From positions 1-6,931 of the forward strand of contig JAKBCX010000080.1 in assembly GCA_021807465.1 (NCBI GenBank): a stretch of DNA of 6,931 bases, given 5' to 3'. This document shows positions 1 through 4,768 of the stretch, one piece after another. This DNA is from Pseudomonadota bacterium (GTDB taxonomy: Bacteria > Pseudomonadota > Alphaproteobacteria > Acetobacterales > Acetobacteraceae). Position 1 is the first letter of the stretch, and every line of letters begins with the position of its first letter. The notes below the pieces were generated by a model. The model did no database searches. It saw only the letters and a program-made list of their open reading frames with translations, and was not told the DNA's origin. The translations under genes and the position numbers were made by a program.

Positions 1-50
1 TTGGGCAGGAATGGAACCCGCATTACTGGCGCGCGCGCCGCCCGGCCATG
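1..50 (-). other. short spacer and possible first codons of the next gene (sensor kinase?)
   Basis: After the response-regulator stop, the minus strand has an ATG at 23-21 followed by an open frame to the window edge (M-R-V-P-F-L-P). Sensor kinases paired with OmpR-type regulators commonly lie just downstream and often start with a basic/hydrophobic stretch, so this could be the kinase start. Only seven codons are visible and no Shine-Dalgarno sequence precedes the ATG, so this is inference. Another ATG at 49-47 hits a stop after eight codons. The spacer also contains a perfect 12-bp GC palindrome, GGCGCGCGCGCC, at 28-39. Confidence 0.25.
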
Positions 51-767
51 CTAGGCGCGCTCCACCGGGGTAGAGAGCACATAGCCGCCGCCGCGCACGG
101 TTTTAATAAGCTGGGCATTGCGCCCGTCATCCTCCAGCTTGCGGCGCAGGCGCGACACGGCAACATCAATCGCGCGGTCAAACGGCCCGGCCTGGCGGCC
201 GCGCAGCAAATCCAGCAGCATGTCGCGCGTCAGCACGCGGTTGGGCCGGTCCAGCAGCGCCACCAGCAAATCATACTCGCCACCGGTTATGGAAACCTCC
301 ACCCCGCTAGGGTCCAGCAGGCGGCGGCGCGCGGTTTCCAGCACCCAGCCGGCAAAATGATAGCTCTTGGCATGTTCCGGCGCGCGCTCTTCCGCATCGC
401 CGCTCCGGCGCAGCACGGCGCGGATGCGGGCCAGCAACTCGCGCGGGTTGAAGGGCTTGGTGACGTAATCATCCGCCCCCAGCTCCAGCCCCACAATGCG
501 GTCCGTCTCCTCCGCCATGGCGGTGAGCATGATGATGGGCACGTTCGCCTCGGCCCTGAACCAGCGCGCCAGCTCCAGCCCGCCCTCGCCGGGCAGCATC
601 AAATCGAGCACCACAAGCTGGTAATGCCCGTTGGCAAAGGCCCGGCGCGCCTCCTTGGCGTCCCGCGCCGTGGTCACGCGCAACCGGTTGCGTTCCAGGA
701 ACTTGGCCAGTAGGTCGCGGATTTCCCTGTCGTCATCAACAATTAGAATATGCGGCATGGTTTCCAT
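51..767 (-). CDS. OmpR/PhoB-family two-component response regulator
   Basis: A cytoplasmic DNA-binding response regulator of 238 residues, the usual length for the OmpR family. The N-terminal receiver domain (about 4-120) has the acidic pocket DDD at 11-13, the phospho-acceptor Asp55 in VVLDLMLPG, the switch Thr82 in MLTA and the invariant Lys104 in VTKPFNP. The C-terminal winged-helix domain (about 133-233) ends in the family signature DVAVSRLRRKLEDD followed by IKTVRGGGYVLS. It should be phosphorylated by a sensor kinase, possibly encoded just past the left edge, and then bind tandem half-sites. The signal and regulon cannot be read from the sequence. The start may instead be the ATG at 758, giving the typical MPHILIVDDD start; a weak GGAAA precedes that codon, and neither start has a strong ribosome site. 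It is divergent from the decarboxylase, and an 11-bp-spaced direct repeat about 50 bp upstream could be its own operator. Confidence 0.95.
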   Translation of the reverse strand: METMPHILIVDDDREIRDLLAKFLERNRLRVTTARDAKEARRAFANGHYQLVVLDLMLPGEGGLELARWFRAEANVPIIMLTAMAEETDRIVGLELGADDYVTKPFNPRELLARIRAVLRRSGDAEERAPEHAKSYHFAGWVLETARRRLLDPSGVEVSITGGEYDLLVALLDRPNRVLTRDMLLDLLRGRQAGPFDRAIDVAVSRLRRKLEDDGRNAQLIKTVRGGGYVLSTPVERA

Positions 768-815
768 GGTCTGTTACAATAGCCCCCAATCCGGACTTTG
801 TGCAGGCCAGGTTTC

Positions 816-832
816 ATTTCGTGACAATTTCG
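816..832. repeat. 11-bp-spaced direct repeat, candidate response-regulator operator
   Basis: The hexamer ATTTCG occurs at 816-821 and again at 827-832, exactly one helical turn (11 bp) apart, in a moderately A+T-richer patch about 50 bp before the response-regulator start. OmpR/PhoB-family regulators bind tandem direct half-sites with about 11-bp spacing, so this is a plausible autoregulatory or divergent operator. Only two six-base copies are present, so chance is possible. Confidence 0.35.
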
Positions 833-862
833 CAAGGTTGGCGACATTTAGCCGCATTGCAA

Positions 863-892
863 AAAGCCCTTGCGCCCCCGGGGCTTTGCCCC
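863..892 (-). other. two mutually exclusive hairpins, one terminator-like on the minus strand
   Basis: Stem A pairs AAAGCCC (863-869) with GGGCTTT (881-887) around an 11-nt loop. Read on the minus strand it runs into five consecutive Ts (rc of 861-865), giving a weak intrinsic-terminator look upstream of the response regulator. Stem B pairs GGGGC (880-884) with GCCCC (888-892) around a TTT loop. Both stems need 881-884, so only one can form at a time, which is the geometry of an attenuator. Only two of the T residues lie beyond stem A, so termination would be inefficient. Function is inference. Confidence 0.3.
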
Positions 893-987
893 TAATGGGC
901 GCGTCACGCAGCAACGTACGTGCCTCTGCCGGTCTCCGGTTACGCAACGGCGTCACGCGTTCTGGCAGCACAGCCGGGCGCCATCTG

Positions 988-1007
988 GCAGGCCTTAATG
1001 GGCCTGC
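988..1007 (+). other. hairpin in the decarboxylase leader
   Basis: A perfect 7-bp stem pairs GCAGGCC (988-994) with GGCCTGC (1001-1007) around the six-base loop TTAATG. The loop contains the ATG of a 23-codon open frame, and the left arm contains its only possible ribosome site (AGG at 990-992), so folding would hide that start. It lies about 100 bases before the decarboxylase start. Confidence 0.35.
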
Positions 1008-1054
1008 GGACAGGCTTCCGGAAGTTGGCTGGTTCGTTGGACCGTTTTGTAACC

Positions 1055-1082
1055 CTGTCCGCCGCCTGAATCAGACGGACAG
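1055..1082 (+). other. hairpin immediately upstream of the decarboxylase ribosome site
   Basis: CTGTCCG (1055-1061) pairs perfectly with CGGACAG (1076-1082), and the loop holds a small nested CTGAATCAG palindrome at 1066-1074. The stem ends eight bases before AAGGA (1091-1095), the ribosome site of the decarboxylase. No T-run follows, so it is not an ordinary terminator. Its position fits control of translation initiation or mRNA stability, but that is inference. Confidence 0.4.
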
Positions 1083-1103
1083 TTCGTGAGAAGGATGAGG
1101 ACG

Positions 1104-2225
1104 ATGACCCCCAAAGTCGCTTCGTTTCTTGAAACCATGCCGGCCACGCCGTGCCTGGTGCTGGATTTGGATGTGGTGGCGGAAAACTACGCCACCCTGC
1201 GCCGCGCTCTGCCCGCCGCCGCCATTTATTACGCGGTAAAGGCTAACCCGGCCGCGCCCGTCCTGTCGCTCCTGGCCAATGCCGGGTCCAGTTTCGACGC
1301 CGCCTCGCTGCCCGAAATCGAGGCCTGCCTGGCCGCTGGGGCCAGCCCGGCACGCATCTCCTTCGGCAACACGGTGAAAAAACCCGCCGCCATCGCCGCC
1401 GCCCACGCCCATGGCGTGCCGCTCTATGCGTTCGATTCCGAGGAAGAGCTGCGCAAAATCGCCGCGCACGCCCCTGGCGCCAAGGTGTATTGCCGCATCG
1501 AGGTACAGAACGAGGGCGCGGAATGGCCGCTCTCCAAGAAATTCGGCACCACCGGCCAGCGCGCCAAAGAGATGCTCCTGGCCGCCCCCGGCCTCGGCCT
1601 CGTGCCGCACGGCATTTCCTTCCATGTCGGCAGCCAGCAAACCGGCACGGCGGCCTATGCGCTCGCCATCGCCCAGGCGGCCATGATCTTCACCGATCTG
1701 AAAACCCATGGCATCGAGCTGAAGATGCTCAATCTCGGCGGCGGCTTCCCCATACGCTACCAGCGCGATGTGCCGGGCGCCGAGGATTTTGGCACCACCA
1801 TCATGGATGCCATGGTGGCGCATTTCGGCAACGATCTGCCGGACATGCTCATCGAACCTGGCCGCGCCATGGTGGGCAATGCCGGCATAGTGGTCTCGGA
1901 AGCCATATTGGTGTGCCAGCGCATCCCCCAAGATCCGCGCCGCTGGGTGTATCTCGACATTGGCCGCTTCGGCGGGCTGGCCGAAACCGAGGGCGAGGCC
2001 ATACGCTACCGCGTTACCGCCGGTAATGGCCCCACCGGCCCCTGCGTGCTGGCCGGCCCCACCTGCGACGGCGTGGATGTGATGTACGAGAAAACCCCCT
2101 GCATGCTGCCCGCCAGCCTGCAATCGGGAGACCGCGTGCTCATCCACGGCACCGGCGCCTACGTAACCAGCTATGCCAGCCAGAATTTCAACGGCTTCGC
2201 GCCCTTGGCCGAACACTATATTTAA
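1104..2225 (+). CDS. odc: ornithine (or ornithine/lysine) decarboxylase, PLP-dependent fold type III
   Basis: Decarboxylates ornithine to putrescine (some alphaproteobacterial relatives also convert lysine to cadaverine) in the cytoplasm, the entry step of polyamine synthesis. The 373-residue protein has the alanine-racemase-like barrel followed by a beta domain. Visible signatures are Lys46 in YAVKANP (Schiff-base lysine), His174 in FHVGSQ (stacks on the PLP ring), the phosphate-binding GGGFP at 212-216, EPGR at 251-254, and the catalytic Cys321-Asp322 in GPTCDGVD, which act across the dimer interface. GAYVTSYA and FNGF close the active site near the C-terminus. I chose ATG 1104 because AAGGA lies 8 bases upstream and the product then begins MTPKVASFLE close to PATPCLV, as in relatives; GTG 1086 and ATG 1095 are also in frame but less well supported. 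Length is typical of the family. The structured leader suggests post-transcriptional control. Ornithine versus lysine preference cannot be settled by eye. Confidence 0.93.
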   Translation: MTPKVASFLETMPATPCLVLDLDVVAENYATLRRALPAAAIYYAVKANPAAPVLSLLANAGSSFDAASLPEIEACLAAGASPARISFGNTVKKPAAIAAAHAHGVPLYAFDSEEELRKIAAHAPGAKVYCRIEVQNEGAEWPLSKKFGTTGQRAKEMLLAAPGLGLVPHGISFHVGSQQTGTAAYALAIAQAAMIFTDLKTHGIELKMLNLGGGFPIRYQRDVPGAEDFGTTIMDAMVAHFGNDLPDMLIEPGRAMVGNAGIVVSEAILVCQRIPQDPRRWVYLDIGRFGGLAETEGEAIRYRVTAGNGPTGPCVLAGPTCDGVDVMYEKTPCMLPASLQSGDRVLIHGTGAYVTSYASQNFNGFAPLAEHYI

Positions 2226-2233
2226 CATGCTTA

Positions 2234-2256
2234 CGCTTCCCCCAATGGGGGAAGCG
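2234..2256 (+). terminator. perfect 10-bp hairpin after the decarboxylase gene
   Basis: CGCTTCCCCC (2234-2243) and GGGGGAAGCG (2247-2256) form an uninterrupted 10-bp stem with a three-base AAT loop, starting 9 bases after the decarboxylase stop. No T-run follows in the plus direction (CCCTATCC), and on the minus strand only TAAGCAT follows. It is therefore a poor canonical intrinsic terminator, but may act as a Rho-assisted terminator or a 3'-end stabiliser. It leaves 38 bases before the next start codon, so a separate promoter for the hydrolase would be tight and some read-through is likely. Confidence 0.55.
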
Positions 2257-2294
2257 CCCTATCCTGGCGCCCAGTCCACGCAAGGGAGTACGCC

Positions 2295-2996
2295 ATGGAA
2301 GAGATCAAACTGAAAGCCGCCGACGGATCGGGCGAATTTTCCGCCTTCGTCTGGACACCCAAGAATAAGGAAAAAGCCGGGGCTGTCCTGCTCATCCAGG
2401 AAATTTTTGGCGTTAACGATGCGCTGCGCGAAACCGGCGCGTCCCTTGCCGAACAAGGCTTCATCGCCATCGCGCCCGACCTGTTCTGGCGCCAGCAGCC
2501 GGGCGTGAACATCTCGGACAAAACCGACGCCGAATGGCAGCAGGCTTTCGGCCTGATGAAGAATTTCGACCAGGATAAAGGCATCGAGGACCTCAAAACC
2601 ACCCTCGCCGCCGCGCGCAAACTGCCGGGCTGCAACGGCAATGTTGCCACCATGGGCTTCTGCCTGGGCGGGCGCCTGGCCGTGATGATGGCCACACGCT
2701 CCGACGCCGATGCCAATATCTCCTATTACGGCGTCATGCTCGATAACCTCGCCGGGGAATTCAGCAATATCAACGCCCCGCTAATGCTGCACATCGCCGA
2801 AAAAGACGAATTCGTGCCGCCCGAAGTGCAGGAAAAAGTGCTCGACGCCCTGGAAGACAATGAATGGGTGGACGCCTTCATCTACCCAGATGTCATGCAC
2901 GCCTTCGCCCGCCCCGGCGGCGTGCATTACGACGCCCGCGCCGCCACCATCGCCAACGGCCGCACCACCGAACTCCTGGCCGAAATCCTCGAGTAA
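2295..2996 (+). CDS. dienelactone hydrolase family protein (alpha/beta hydrolase)
   Basis: A cytoplasmic alpha/beta hydrolase of 233 residues with no signal peptide, almost the same length as the classical Pseudomonas dienelactone hydrolase. The triad falls on the textbook numbers: Cys123 in GFCLGG, Asp171 in EKDEFVP and His202 in MHAFAR; Glu36 in QEIFGV, which positions the cysteine, and Arg206 are also present. Position 81, an arginine that helps bind the dienelactone carboxylate in the classical enzyme, appears to be Trp here, and residue 203 is Ala rather than Ser. The true substrate may therefore not be a chlorocatechol-derived dienelactone, and no aromatic-degradation genes are nearby. 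The start is well supported by AGGGAG at 2283-2288, six bases before the ATG. It follows the decarboxylase in the same direction, separated by a strong hairpin, and is followed 69 bp later by a Tat-exported protein. The family is certain; the substrate is unknown. Confidence 0.93.
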   Translation: MEEIKLKAADGSGEFSAFVWTPKNKEKAGAVLLIQEIFGVNDALRETGASLAEQGFIAIAPDLFWRQQPGVNISDKTDAEWQQAFGLMKNFDQDKGIEDLKTTLAAARKLPGCNGNVATMGFCLGGRLAVMMATRSDADANISYYGVMLDNLAGEFSNINAPLMLHIAEKDEFVPPEVQEKVLDALEDNEWVDAFIYPDVMHAFARPGGVHYDARAATIANGRTTELLAEILE

Positions 2997-3065
2997 GGCG
3001 GCGTGGGCAAGCCCCGTGCCGGAGGCGTGGAAGGACAGGAGGCTTTACCCCCTAGGTCTTCGCGC

Positions 3066-4220
3066 ATGAGCCTCACCCGCAGGAGCCTTGGTTTGGGTGC
3101 CGCGGCGTTGGCGGCGGGGCCAGCGCGGGCGGCGGGTATGCCGTTTGTGGCGGCGCTGCTGGGGCATATGGCGGCGCTGGGCGATGGGCCAGTGCTGTTG
3201 AATTCCTACCTCATTCAGCCGCGCGCGCCGGAAGATTCGTTCGATCTGACCCAGGACAATACGGCTTATGTGTACGACAATGCCGTGGCTGGACTGTTTC
3301 TGCTGGCGGCGGGACAGCGCAAGGCGGCCTTGCGTATTGGCCAGGCACTGGCCCTGGCACAGGCACATGACCGTAAATTCACCGACGGACGGCTGCGCAA
3401 CGCCTACGCGGCGGGGGTAATGAGCATCCCCGCCAAGCTGCCAGGGTTTTGGGACAAAAAAGCCGGGCGCTGGGATGAGGACCCTTACCAGGCAGGCACG
3501 GACTCAGGCCCCATGGCTTGGGCCATGCTGCTCTGGGTGGGGCTGGGCATGACGGCACAGGCCAATGCCGCGGGAAACTTCCTTAATGCCGCACTGCGTG
3601 CGCCCAGCGGGTATTATGGCGGGTTTTACGGGTTCGATGATGCCCAGCAGCGCCTGCTCTGGCAAAGCACGGAACAAAATACCGACCTCATGGCGGCGTT
3701 CGGCGCCTTGGGACGCCATGCGGATGAAGCCCATGCCGCCACCTTCGTGCGCGCCATGTATAATGCCGAAACCCGGGAATTCGGCTCCGGCACCGGGCCA
3801 GACGGGCAGCGCAACACGCTGCTGGCGGCGGATGCCGGAATCTGGCCTTATCTGGCCGGGCTGGGCGATGCGGCCAGCGCCCTGGCAGCCATAAAAGGGC
3901 TGCAACAAGGCGCTGGCATAGGGTTTTCCGCCGCCAGCAAGGGTATTTGGCTAGAGGGCACGAGCTTCGCCGCGCTGGCGTTACGCAAGATGGGCAACGG
4001 GCTGGCGGCGGAATTTCTGCAAACCGTGCGCGCCAATATCTCGCCTGAGGGCTATGTGTATGCCACCGTGGCGCCGTCTCTGGCCACCGGGCTTTCCGTG
4101 GGGCCGACGCTACGCAAAAACCAGCCGGAACAGGCTTTTACCTATTACCGCCGCCCCTCGCTCAGCGCCACAAGCTGGGCGGGGCTGGCCATGCTGGGGG
4201 TTAACCCGCTGGCGGCCTAG
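3066..4220 (+). CDS. Tat-exported helical-repeat protein, six-hairpin glycosidase-like
   Basis: The 384-residue product starts with a twin-arginine signal: TRRSLGLG at 4-11, a hydrophobic Ala/Gly/Leu stretch, and a likely cleavage ARA-AG after residue 22. It should fold in the cytoplasm and be exported to the periplasm. The mature part has recurring features of (alpha/alpha)6-toroid proteins: NTAYVYDNAVAGLFLLAAG (65-83), an aromatic WDEDPYQAG (136-144), PMAWAMLLWVGLG (149-161), STEQNTDLMAAFGALG (201-216), WLEGTSFAALALRKMG (295-310), and a C-terminal SATSWAGLAMLGVNPL. Acidic residues in STEQNTD, WDED or LEGT could be catalytic, but none can be assigned. ATG 3066 is preferred because it places the Tat motif at the N-terminus; GTG 3003 would add 21 residues. 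The only strong ribosome site, AGGAGG at 3037-3042, is 23 bases away from the ATG, which is odd. Early codons favour GCG/GGG more than the neighbours do. The specific activity is unknown. Confidence 0.8.
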   Translation: MSLTRRSLGLGAAALAAGPARAAGMPFVAALLGHMAALGDGPVLLNSYLIQPRAPEDSFDLTQDNTAYVYDNAVAGLFLLAAGQRKAALRIGQALALAQAHDRKFTDGRLRNAYAAGVMSIPAKLPGFWDKKAGRWDEDPYQAGTDSGPMAWAMLLWVGLGMTAQANAAGNFLNAALRAPSGYYGGFYGFDDAQQRLLWQSTEQNTDLMAAFGALGRHADEAHAATFVRAMYNAETREFGSGTGPDGQRNTLLAADAGIWPYLAGLGDAASALAAIKGLQQGAGIGFSAASKGIWLEGTSFAALALRKMGNGLAAEFLQTVRANISPEGYVYATVAPSLATGLSVGPTLRKNQPEQAFTYYRRPSLSATSWAGLAMLGVNPLAA

Positions 4221-4227
4221 CCTCGCG

Positions 4228-4563
4228 CTACGGGGTGGCGGGCGCCGCCAGCTTGTCGAGGTCCGCCTGCACCTGGTCGAGTTTCGATTTAGGTAATTGG
4301 CCGCGGGCAAAAATGGCAAGCTGCGCCAGGCTCATATCGGAAAAAAGCGGGTATTTGGGGTTGGACATAACGCCAGGAACATCTTGCACCAGCACCATTT
4401 TGCCGCGCGGATCGGCGGCAATAACACTGATAGGCGTATTCACCGAATACGCGGTTTTGGAGTCTCCCGCCTTGGCTGCGGCAGGCGGCGATGCGCACCC
4501 CAGCAACTGGGCGCTGCCTAGCACTAAAAGCGCTACGGCCCGGGGCTGGAATCTCTCGAACAT
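4228..4563 (-). CDS. small outer-membrane-type lipoprotein, function unknown
   Basis: A 111-residue protein with a lipoprotein signal: basic N-terminus (MFERFQPR), hydrophobic ALLVLGSAQ, and the lipobox LLGC with the modified Cys at position 23. The +2 residue is Ala, which favours sorting to the outer membrane. After a short Ala/Pro/Lys linker, residues about 39-106 form one small domain: SVNTPISVIAADPRGKMVL, DVPGVMSNPKYPLFSDMSLAQLA, then an amphipathic C-terminal helix QVQADLDKL. The pattern (TPI..l..dP....vl....Pg.......f..mSL.ql) resembles small helical domains seen in other alphaproteobacterial exported proteins; this comparison is from memory. ATG 4563 is preferred because AGGGA (rc of 4571-4575) lies seven bases upstream and the lipobox is then normally placed; an upstream in-frame ATG at 4617 would bury the signal. 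It converges on the Tat-exported gene with 7 bp between stop codons, so antisense overlap of the two transcripts is likely. Confidence 0.82.
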   Translation of the reverse strand: MFERFQPRAVALLVLGSAQLLGCASPPAAAKAGDSKTAYSVNTPISVIAADPRGKMVLVQDVPGVMSNPKYPLFSDMSLAQLAIFARGQLPKSKLDQVQADLDKLAAPATP

Positions 4564-4598
4564 AAGGCTGTCCCTAATGGTCCATGCTCCATAACCGC

Positions 4599-4628
4599 AT
4601 CTTTCCCGGCAGAGCATACCGCCGTCAA
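4599..4628 (-). promoter_or_regulatory. candidate sigma-70-type promoter of the lipoprotein gene
   Basis: On the minus strand a -35-like TTGACG (4628-4623) is followed after 18 bases by AAAGAT (4604-4599). The -35 matches five of six consensus bases and the -10 three of six. Transcription would begin around 4590, giving a leader of about 28 bases with the AGGGA ribosome site in place. It is a prediction from spacing and consensus only. Confidence 0.35.
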
Positions 4629-4672
4629 TCCCGGCTTGCGGCGCGCCGGGCAGAATAGGCCATGTTTCTCAA

Positions 4673-4717
4673 AGGTAGGGTGCGATGCCAGGATGTAAAA
4701 CCATCAATACCCTGCCT
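4673..4717 (-). terminator. imperfect hairpin downstream of the membrane-protein gene, possible terminator
   Basis: AGGTAGGGT (4673-4681) pairs with ACCCTGCCT (4709-4717) in a 9-bp stem with one mismatch that becomes a T-G type wobble. The 27-base loop contains a nested GATG/CATC stem (4692-4695 with 4702-4705). It lies 50-100 bases after the stop of the minus-strand membrane protein, a normal place for an end of transcript. On that strand only TTT follows before GAG, so it is not a strong intrinsic terminator. Confidence 0.3.
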
Positions 4718-4768
4718 GATTATGAAACAGGCTCCAGATTCCGGTGAGATACACCGTACCGCGCTAAT

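Larger units (their letters stand above)
768..1103. promoter_or_regulatory. divergent control region and decarboxylase 5' leader
   Basis: This stretch of about 336 bp separates two divergent genes, so it must hold both promoters. I found no convincing protein-coding gene in it. Visible elements are a direct repeat ATTTCG at 816-821 and 827-832, two overlapping hairpins at 863-892, an 8-bp palindrome ACGTACGT at 914-921, two copies of GCGTCACGC (901-909 and 950-958), a 7-bp hairpin at 988-1007, the palindrome CTTCCGGAAG at 1015-1024 and a hairpin at 1055-1082. A 23-codon frame runs from ATG 998 to TGA 1069. No consensus -35/-10 pair stands out on either strand. The density of stems on the decarboxylase side suggests a structured mRNA leader; in Alphaproteobacteria a conserved RNA called the speF motif precedes ornithine decarboxylase genes, but I cannot confirm a match by eye. 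Confidence 0.55.
4564..4768. other. intergenic region between lipoprotein gene and membrane-protein gene
   Basis: This 205-bp gap, downstream of the membrane-protein gene and upstream of the lipoprotein gene (both minus strand), holds no credible ORF. It contains a candidate lipoprotein promoter (4599-4628), a 6-bp hairpin CCCGGC/GCCGGG (4630-4635 with 4645-4650), and a longer imperfect hairpin at 4673-4717. The remaining bases toward 4768 are relatively A+T-rich with no recognised motif. Confidence 0.6.

Noticed and set aside
48..713. A 221-residue plus-strand frame opposite the response regulator
   Set aside because: Low-complexity Gln/His/Ala shadow sequence; the minus-strand gene has all receiver and DNA-binding signatures.
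774..971. A 65-residue minus-strand frame upstream of the response regulator
   Set aside because: Arg/Pro/Ala-rich, no recognisable features, spans hairpins and repeats, and has no convincing ribosome site.
1030..1045. GGTTCG-like sequence suggesting a tRNA T-arm
   Set aside because: No matching acceptor, D or anticodon stems around it; it does not form a cloverleaf.
773..1053. The heptamer TTGTAAC occurs facing each divergent gene (minus strand at 779-773, plus strand at 1047-1053)
   Set aside because: Only seven bases are shared, the distances to the two starts differ and the flanks are unrelated; chance is a sufficient explanation.
895..1089. A 64-codon plus-strand frame ending TGA at 1087-1089 and overlapping the alternative GTG start of the decarboxylase
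   Set aside because: No ribosome site, and the same frame is open far back into antisense of the regulator (from 631), so its openness looks accidental. The shorter frame at 998 has the more interesting placement.
1071..2228. A 385-residue minus-strand frame opposite the decarboxylase
   Set aside because: His/Gly/Ala-rich shadow of the real gene, with no recognisable motif and no ribosome site.
4564..4617. An 18-residue longer lipoprotein start at 4617
   Set aside because: It would push the lipobox to residue 41 and includes the predicted transcription start. ATG 4563 has AGGGA at the right distance.
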